NCBI GenBank assembly: GCA_010909165.1
Contig: MU008213.1
Location: 188,402-252,401 of the forward strand
Direction of reading: 5' to 3'
Length of the DNA: 64,000 bases
From: Anthoceros angustus
Lineage: Eukaryota > Streptophyta > Anthocerotopsida > Anthocerotales > Anthocerotaceae
Part shown: positions 56,468 to 64,000 of the stretch, piece after piece
How positions within the stretch are numbered: the stretch's first letter is position 1
Layout: every line of letters starts with the position of its first letter
Notes under the pieces: model-generated
What the model was told of the DNA's origin: nothing
Databases searched by the model: none
The model's input: the letters and a program-made list of their open reading frames with translations, nothing else
Translations under genes and position numbers: made by a program

Positions 56468-59400
56468 TTACTCAAACTCAGATATCACGACAAGGGAATC
56501 TCCTTGTTTGAAGGTGAGTGGGTCTCTTTTATTGCATGGATTGAGCACCTGATGCATGAAGAGGATGAAATCAGATACTGGCTATGGCTTGGCTGCATGC
56601 AAATTTATGTCTGGAGGACGTACTGTGTTATCACCCTGTCCGTATCCTATGGCAACTTCATTTCGTGAATTGGCCCTCTCTGTTAGCTCAGAAAATGAAG
56701 CCGACTCTCCATCTCGTAGATACAGTCCAATATCCTGAATTAACAAGCAGTGAAGCATGAGGAAGAAGAAACAGATAGTACTGCTGCATTTGAGAGTGTC
56801 AGAGGGGGTAAGTGTGAGCACCTTAACATATATTTCATTACCCCAAGAGTTCAGTAACTCTGTCCACACGTCGTTCAGTTCACTATGCTCCGTTACTGCA
56901 TGAAAAGGTGGGCTTGTTCAAATCATGATCCGTTAATAGTTAAGATGGAAACTGATATGTCTTTAGTTGTGCATTGTGCAGCTTGTTGCAGGGGTTGGCA
57001 ACGTGGGGAACTGGGAAGCAGAGTATTGGCCAGTGGCTTAATTTCACCTTGTGCTGTTACAAGTCCTGTCAATTCACTCGTGCCGATGAATGACAAAGAA
57101 CCTTGGCTTCTCACTACCTGTAGTTGCCACAATTTGGTGGTTAGTACCAGCCAGGGAACCAGGTCCTATTTCCAGCAATCTACTGATGGTGCAAAATACC
57201 TGCTTTCCAAGCTTGGTGTCAACAAATTCCGCAACCAAGCTAGTGACCTGAGGGACGGGATGTTTCCGTCATTAGATCAGTCCCGTTCACAACTCAGGAT
57301 GGAAGGGAGGCATGGTGGACATATATTCTTACTTTGACGTGGTGCTTCTTGCAAAGTGCCTGGGCTAGCAGAAGGGCAAACACAGATTGCTTGTCTGGCT
57401 TTGATGCATCTGTCCAGGTATGTTCTCGGTTAGAGGACGCGATAATGTGCAGCAGGTAAGGACAAAGCTCAGGATATTGCATGGGAGCAGCATGATGCGT
57501 TTGTGAAAAAGAAACACCTCCTACGTGCCACCCTTGATCTGCAACAACAACGACTGAAAGTGGCAGCTGTTCTCTCTCGTCAGCATTGTGAACCGGATGA
57601 GCAGATTTGGAAGTTTTGTGTACTGCATCCCTACCCATGATAGCGCTTTTTAAATCTGTTCGGCTCATTGGGTTACCAATCTGAAACCGTCACACGCACA
57701 TTCCTCATGCTTCTGAATTGCCATTCAACACTGTATCAAGAGCATGACTGCCCAGGGACATGGTCGGCACTGTACCTTGTGGATCACCTGAACGTTTTTC
57801 AAAGGAGTTGTGATGCGTCGGTCCATAGCAATCGTTCTTTGCTCAATTGGTGCCTCCGCCAAGATAATCTAGCCCCACGTCACAGGTAAGGATTTTTTTA
57901 TGTAATGGTTGTCAAATCCATGGATTTTGTCCATCGTCTCTTACCAGTTCACTACCAGGGCCAACATAGTCGTCGTACTCGAGCACCATCTCGCTCACAC
58001 CTGGACGCCATCCCAGCATAACGATACGCTCCTTCTTGGGTGTGTACCAATCGGAAGTCTGTATAACAGAAAAAGATGCGTATGAGATTCTGATAACGAG
58101 TTACAGGTCGAAGGTAAGGCTGCGGTCATACAAGGGGGAAAAAAACAGACTTTTATTGAAGTCCACACTGGACGAGATATGTGCCAACCTTGGAATGTGC
58201 TTTTTCATGTTTCTCGGCAGGAACCGGGTTTCCTAGGTTCTTAGACAACACGGTATCATAGTCATAGACGGCAGGAATACCAGAAGTCGATTTCTCCAGG
58301 TGAGCAATGGTGTTGCGGTATTTAGTTGCCGTTGCCAAGAGGCCAGGAGGGGGCTCGGTGTGTGTGTTCTTAGGGCAAATGAGCAGCAACTGACGACAAG
58401 AAACAACCGGAGAGGTGAAGGATGCGTTATACCAGGGGAAAAAATGATCAGGGCGTGATCAAACAGAGATGCAGAAGTGTCTGATGACGAAGATGCAAAC
58501 CTTGTCTGCCGCTTGCAGAACCAAGTAGTCCTTCGGGTGGAAATCTATTTTGCCATCACGAATCATCCCACAAACAACGGCCTGTAGAGAGTTTCAAGAA
58601 TCAGTTGTACAGCCGTAGGCTGTATGTTACAAAGAAAATGAACACCGACAGAGGAAAGAAAAATGCACCTCTGGAAATCCCCGGCGCACTTGGCGGTACG
58701 GGATGCCAGCAAGGCTTGGATAACTTCTCAGATTGATGTCGACCTCTCCTATAATCAGCGTGGATTGATTATCAGCGGGTGCCGGTGGAATCAACAGCAT
58801 ATTAAATAAAATCTTGCATCCACTTGGGGATAAGACACAAACATGGGACTTTACTTCCGTGATCAAGTAGCTGCTGGTAGACATCAATCAACCCCCGCTG
58901 TCGTGAACACTGTACAAACAACTTGGCAGCCAGATTCTGAACTGGGCTCACTCTGAGACCAAGAAGTGACTTCATAAGATCTGCAGTACTCGCCTTAGAT
59001 ACCTGAAATAGTATTTTGTCAATTAATAAAGGTTCAAATGATGCTTACGTTTGTTGAAACACCCATGCAAGAAACAACCTCCACCACAAAATTTGCAGAG
59101 GACTTCTCCATAAGTGGTTGCAATGCCAAAACCGATAGGACAATATCAGCATCTGCTTCATACCTACAGACAAGTCATTAGGTTCACATGCTTACATGCT
59201 GTGCAACTTGATGAGAGATGCCAGAGGGAGGAACGCAATAGATTCCTATCCAGCTAGCTATGCCAACAAACAGCTTGAGAGCGAGAACACGTACGCGTCG
59301 TCTTTGTTAGCTAACAGCATAACAGAGCGTGCTTTCTCTGCTGCAACTCGTTGGAACGAGCTCGTATCTGTGAGACTACCACTGCAGACCACTATTGTCC

Positions 59401-60930
59401 AGTAATTAAAAATGCTTTACTCTAGAGAGACTGCTGCGAACCAAGGCATTACAAACGTGCATACGTTTTCCAGAGATTTCTAAACCACGCGTGGCATACC
59501 TTCGAGTTAGAATCTCAATTTGGGGGCAGTCCTCTCGGATGGACGCAAGTAGTTTCTCAGTATCCTTTCTTGGTCGTTCTGAGAGGAGCAACACCTTCTG
59601 CGTCCTGTGAGCCGTGTCCATGCCAGAAGGTTAAGGAGAGGTCCTTGCCTCACGTATGCCATAAAGGAGACCCCTTGCAAGTTCAGAACATTCAGTCAGG
59701 TACCTCGCATGAGCAGTGCCGTCCCTTAGAGCTAGTTCATGTGACTTGTTCAGCTGCTGCAAGATTGTAGGCAGGTGATTATTTGCCCCACAGATGACTA
59801 TGTGGCCTTGCTCCATCACCTTTGATCGGGCACCTTCTCTTAGTAGATCAATTCGAGTCTACAGGCAGGAAGCAGCACACACTTTCTGAGGGACGTTCAG
59901 CAGTCATCGTCATCGTGCTAAGGCATGCCATAATGTCTGTGGTCACTCCTCTGTGAAGTTAAGCTATTTGCAACGAGTAAATTCACATGCAATGCGACCT
60001 CATTCAAGAAGGACTCAAAGTGTCAGACCTTGAACTGTGCAGTCATTGTACCGGTGAGCAAAGAATAGAAAAGCAACCCACCAATTGCACATAAAAGCCC
60101 TATTGTCCGCTCAGCCCCTGATTTTTCCTGCATGCCACAAGGTCAAAAATGACTTGACACTGACGCTGTCACAAGAGCTGTGAGACAATAACCAAAACAA
60201 ACCAACCTTTAGGTGCATGCTAGAATTACAGACGCATCCCCATGCATCCCACATGGAATCCCCCAGCGTCTGAGCATCAGGTCTGTTAGACATGGAGAGT
60301 GATCAGAGAGCATCTTCGAAGAATTCAAATATTTTGTACTGTGCTGCATTACATAGCTAAAATTCAAGCACTGGCACAACCGAAGAGAGCACAGTTTTCT
60401 CAATCAGATACCTGTTACTATGGAAGAATATGCCTCCCACAACGATCAAAATAATGCAGGCCCCAAGCAGAAAGAGCACATACCTACAGTGTTCCAACAT
60501 AGAGTAAATTGAACAGCTCCCAGTTGAGTCCAAAGGGTTTCGTGAGAAGCTCGAGCCATTCTTACATGGACTTTAAACAAAATACTGTACACAGGATTGC
60601 CACTTACGACATTGGGTGCCTCTCCAGAAGCACATCCATCATGTACGACATGCGAGCCAGCATAGGACCTGTGTCCCAAGCTGGACATCGAAACTCCCAT
60701 TCAAATGGAATCCTGCCTTGCCATAGCGAAGAAGCCATAAACCCAAGCTGGCTTGAGTCGGTCCTCCAGGCAGGAATATTCTTTGACAGGGAAGAGGCTG
60801 CGTGGATAGCATTCAGGAGCAAGAAGGATGAACCTTGCTGTGACAATGAAGCCAGTACCGCTGCTGGCTTCCTTGGCGACACAGACCTCATTGCACAAAA
60901 GAGTAGACCAGTGTCAATTAGCCTCTGCAA
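56468..60930 (-). CDS. POLLUX-like ion channel (CASTOR/POLLUX family, plastid-envelope type)
   Basis: Relative of the plant CASTOR/POLLUX channels, closest in wording to the plastid-envelope POLLUX-like proteins linked to stromal calcium signals. At least 16 exons on the minus strand were read. In order they include: a segment [17 protein letters not shown]; a membrane helix ([18 protein letters not shown], 60410-60490); [14 protein letters not shown] (pore-helix region); a second helix ([17 protein letters not shown], about 60050-60120); the RCK-like domain starting [12 protein letters not shown] (59.7-59.85 kb); [72 protein letters not shown] (about 57.95-58.06 kb); and the C-terminus [11 protein letters not shown] with stop at 56468. 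Exons join in phase where checked. The start codon and transit peptide were not located; they should lie between 60.6 and 62.3 kb. Confidence 0.85.
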
Positions 60931-63298
60931 AAGCGTGCACTACCCTTCAAGTTAGTGCTTGCCCAGACATAATCATCAAGGAACCAACTACCAACTGAAT
61001 GAGGTGCAGATCATTACTCTAAAAGGAAATAGATCCAGAAATTGTGTCGTTCTCCTCTTAGCTCTTGCATCACATTGAAAATACTCCACTCCATCAGAAC
61101 CTCTCTGCTGTTTGCCTCTCAGCAACCTTAATGGATCCGTCATTGAGTTCCCATGACTTCTGCCCTGATCTTCAAAACGGCATGACTCTTCGCCAGTCCC
61201 ACCTGATCAAAAAAAGTTGCACATTTACTTTAGTCTAGGAGCCATCCAGGAACCATTTTCCTGCAAAGGGGAGCAGTTTTATTCCTAGAAGGATAGATCT
61301 GCACCGTCGAGGGAAGATGCCCTGGCAAGACCTCTCTTACACCTCCGAGGAAGCGTTCTTGAAATACACCTTCGAATCACAGAAAGCCTTCATCACATGC
61401 ACAACCGCCACCATGTTAGCGAATGCCTTTGATGACCACCACCTTCGCTCCAGCGCAACCCGAAAGTTGCCACAAAGTGAACAATTGACTCAAGTGTGAC
61501 AGCAAGGAGCCTTGCCTGTACCTTAGCACAGGAAAATTACACCTCAAGCAAGACTGCTGCGCAAGTAGCTGCCCCCTTTCAAGCACCAGCAGCTGTACAT
61601 TATGCACATGTACCATTGCATCGTCCCGCCTTTACAGGCGTTCAGTCATCCTCCTCTTCCTTGTGAGTCTCGGAGTGCGATGAACTTTGATGATACAAAA
61701 AACGGGGGGCTGGACACGGATTTGCCAATGTCAGGCGAGGGCTCCAGCGTCACAGCTCCCCCAAGCGAAAGTAGCGGAACGCCGTGGGCTGTTGGAATGG
61801 GGAATGGGGCTGTGATTAGCGTCTCTTTTTGCATTTCCTGCTGCGTGATTAGCATGGCAAGGATATATGGAGACCTGATGATGCATGCGCAGACAACTGC
61901 GCTATCTCCAGGAATCGTATCCTGGACCTTTGTGACTTGACACATTCCTGGATCTTCGATTGAAGGTTCTGTAGCATACCTAGCTAGCTCGTATTCTGCC
62001 CCAGCGGCCTGGGTGCCTGTTTGAGGGGGCAAGGAATGAAAAACTGGTTTGGAACGCCCAGATGTTGAGTGCCAAGCAACCGAATCCAGCACCACCGGCG
62101 AGGAGTGCACGATCTCCTGGGGTATGGATGTCTCCTCTGCACACCATGCTTGGGTTTCATCGTCTGTTGTGTGTTGTTGGCTTACTTGCAGCGGAGGTTT
62201 GCAACCATTCATTTCATTTTCATGTCGGATGTCCTATCGAAGACCGAGGTGGCCACTGGGTGTTGCTTTAGGGTTAATACTGTTCACCTGATAGGCTTGC
62301 ATTGCTACTACCTACCTATGGTGATATGTATCATATGATATGCAGCCTTTACAGTTGTAGGTACCGTAACGGGTGTTTAATACACAATGATACATATTAG
62401 GTGTAGCAAAACTTTGTTCTGGAGACCAAGATGGTTGTGAGATCGGGGACGCTGCCAATGGCGCTGCCACCATCTTCAATCACATATGTACCCAGGCTGG
62501 CTTTCAGGGGCAACCTCCCACAAGTCAGCATGCCACCGTGGCCGGACGCCACACCTGCTGCATTCTTGGATCGCGCACTGTACTTGTTGCCGTCAATGCA
62601 TGGTTGCGGGAGGAGATGCCCTTGCTATCGTCAGACGAGCAGACTGTCATGGCCATTTCCGTTGCAGTTGTGTCAATCTTGCATCCATGAGGGTCTCTCT
62701 CATTGATGGACGGGGCATCGCACAATCACAAATCGCCAGGCACGGCAAAGTGGTACGGCCTGGGCCTGGGCCTGGCAGCTTGCCTTATTGTTCATATCCC
62801 GATCCCAGGCTATCAAGCACTAGCTTGTTTCATGCAAGCTGCTTTTCGTGATACATATATGCTTGCTGCGACTGCTGCAATTGCTCCCACTCCTGCCTTT
62901 CTCCCCTGCCATCTCCCCGCTTGATCTGGAGCTCCAGCTCTCCCAAGGCCTTGACATCTTCCTGTCTTCCATCGGGAAGCAAAACGCACACGGTAAAGCC
63001 CTGGGTGCCCTGGACAAACTAATACACGATTGCGTTCCATACTCGAACGCGCACTTCAAACGTCCTTCTCTAGAATGGCACCCTTCGCCTTGTTGAAGGA
63101 GGTTCGAGCCCATGAGTACGGTAGCCTTCTTCTTTTCCGATACATCTCCGGTCTGCACACCGAAGGCGGTCTATGGGATATCATTTGGCAGATTGAATGG
63201 TTGCGCGGCTGTGCCAGTTATACAAATGTGCGCTAATGGGGACGACAGGTGTCATTCCCTATTGCGTTTGGGGCACCGGTCTTTTGGCTACGGCAGCC

Positions 63299-63438
63299 TA
63301 TGTGCCCGCAGCTTTCCTTGGGAGTTGGGCCTTGTCTGCTTGGGAGTTGGGCCTTGTCTGCTCCCATCTATGTGCCCGCAGCTTTCCTTGGGAGTTGGGC
63401 CTTGTCTGCTTGGGAGTTGGGCCTTGTTTGCTCCCATC
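63299..63438. repeat. 70-bp tandem duplication
   Basis: Two head-to-tail copies start TATGTGCCCGCAGC. Each contains an internal doubled phrase TTGGGAGTTGGGCCTTGTCTG (about 21 bp), so the block is a nested duplication. Confidence 0.9.
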
Positions 63439-63644
63439 CTCTTCATCATTAGGGATTTCCGCATTTAGTCCTTTGACGTGGGAGTGGAGGAAGGCGGGTT
63501 TCCCTTTGGGCGGCCTTCACTTGGGCTAGAGATTGCCTATCCACAAATCTAGGGCGGCTTTGCCTTCTTCTGCTTCACTCGCCGAGGCCGGATTCCGCAG
63601 CCCTCAAGCGTTTCTCCTATAGAAGCAATATTAGCAGGCGCAGG

Positions 63645-63745
63645 TGGTCCTTCTTCGGGACTCGTCCATCTCCAGGGCGCCTCGTTCTTGAGAGTCTCCA
63701 CTAGTCCTTCTTCGGGACTCGTCCATCCCAGGGCGGCTCGTTCTC
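63645..63745. repeat. Direct duplication of about 65 bp
   Basis: The phrase GTCCTTCTTCGGGACTCGTC, with a following GGGCGSCTCGTTCT, occurs twice. Confidence 0.8.
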
Positions 63746-64000
63746 GTCTCCGCTCTTGCTCAGGTAATGGAGTAAGTTCATGGCTTCTTGCGCAGCCTTG
63801 TATCCAAGCTTTCCGAATCGCACTAACCTCTTTTTTTACCGTCATGAGGTTTCGCCTGGACCTAGTCGAGCCTTTGGCATGCTCTCTCCAGGTTTACAGG
63901 TGTGGGGCGCCCCTCGATGACTCGGCTACCCATCTTGTGCACTGCCACACGGACAGCACATTGCTACACATGACACTCTCCCAATCTCTTCCTCATAATA

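Larger units (their letters stand above)
60931..64000. other. Unassigned right end
   Basis: Probably contains the first exons and promoter of the POLLUX-like gene. A long minus-strand open frame (61646-62212) has no domain I recognise. Around 62848-63096 (+) a frame of protein-like composition (LDLELQLSQGLDIFLSSIGK) could be an exon of another gene. Two short duplications at the far right are listed separately. Confidence 0.35.

Overview
This window is nuclear DNA from a land plant. It carries a cytokinin-relay HPt protein, the ER protein TRAP-alpha, a plant-type bZIP factor, ribosomal protein eL41, a plant calcineurin B subunit, a P-class PPR protein and a POLLUX-like ion channel, most of them split by GT-AG introns of about 80 to 600 bp. 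The non-LTR reverse transcriptase type and gene structures would suit a seed-free plant such as a bryophyte, lycophyte or fern, but the species cannot be fixed from this sequence.

Layout. 1-12.6 kb is gene-poor, with microsatellites, an 80-bp minisatellite, a zinc-finger fragment of a probable non-LTR element and some unassigned open frames. 12.6-18.2 kb holds the HPt gene (+) converging on TRAP-alpha (-). 18.2-21.7 kb is AT-rich with tandem repeats. 21.7-26.5 kb holds the bZIP gene (-) and its long GC-rich leader and promoter. 26.7-27.2 kb is a frameshifted, truncated inverted paralogue of the next gene. 29.2-31.8 kb holds an unusual gene fusing a U-box-like domain to eight EF-hands. 32.2-34.2 kb is a broken non-LTR reverse transcriptase. 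34.3-49 kb is a complex of Ty1-copia pol fragments fused tail-to-tail with an intronless CLP1 (RNA 5'-kinase / pre-mRNA 3'-end factor) gene, duplicated at least five times. 49.7-50.6 kb has a 74-bp tandem array followed by eL41. 51.3-61 kb is gene-dense: calcineurin B (-), sialidase-like protein (-), PPR (+) and POLLUX-like channel (-). 61-64 kb is mostly unassigned.

The most notable signal is in the copia/CLP1 complex. The copies are otherwise almost identical, and nearly all their differences are 1-4 base changes at CAG or CTG trinucleotides, the CHG context that plants methylate on transposons. This looks like a methylation-dependent sequencing or consensus artefact that creates false frameshifts. 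The junctions between shuffled copies mostly carry short microhomologies, pointing to template-switch rearrangement or chimeric assembly. The strongest candidate for undescribed biology is the U-box-like/eight-EF-hand protein with a helical N-terminus. Calcium handling recurs in the window (that protein, calcineurin B, the POLLUX-like channel), but nothing here shows that these genes act together.
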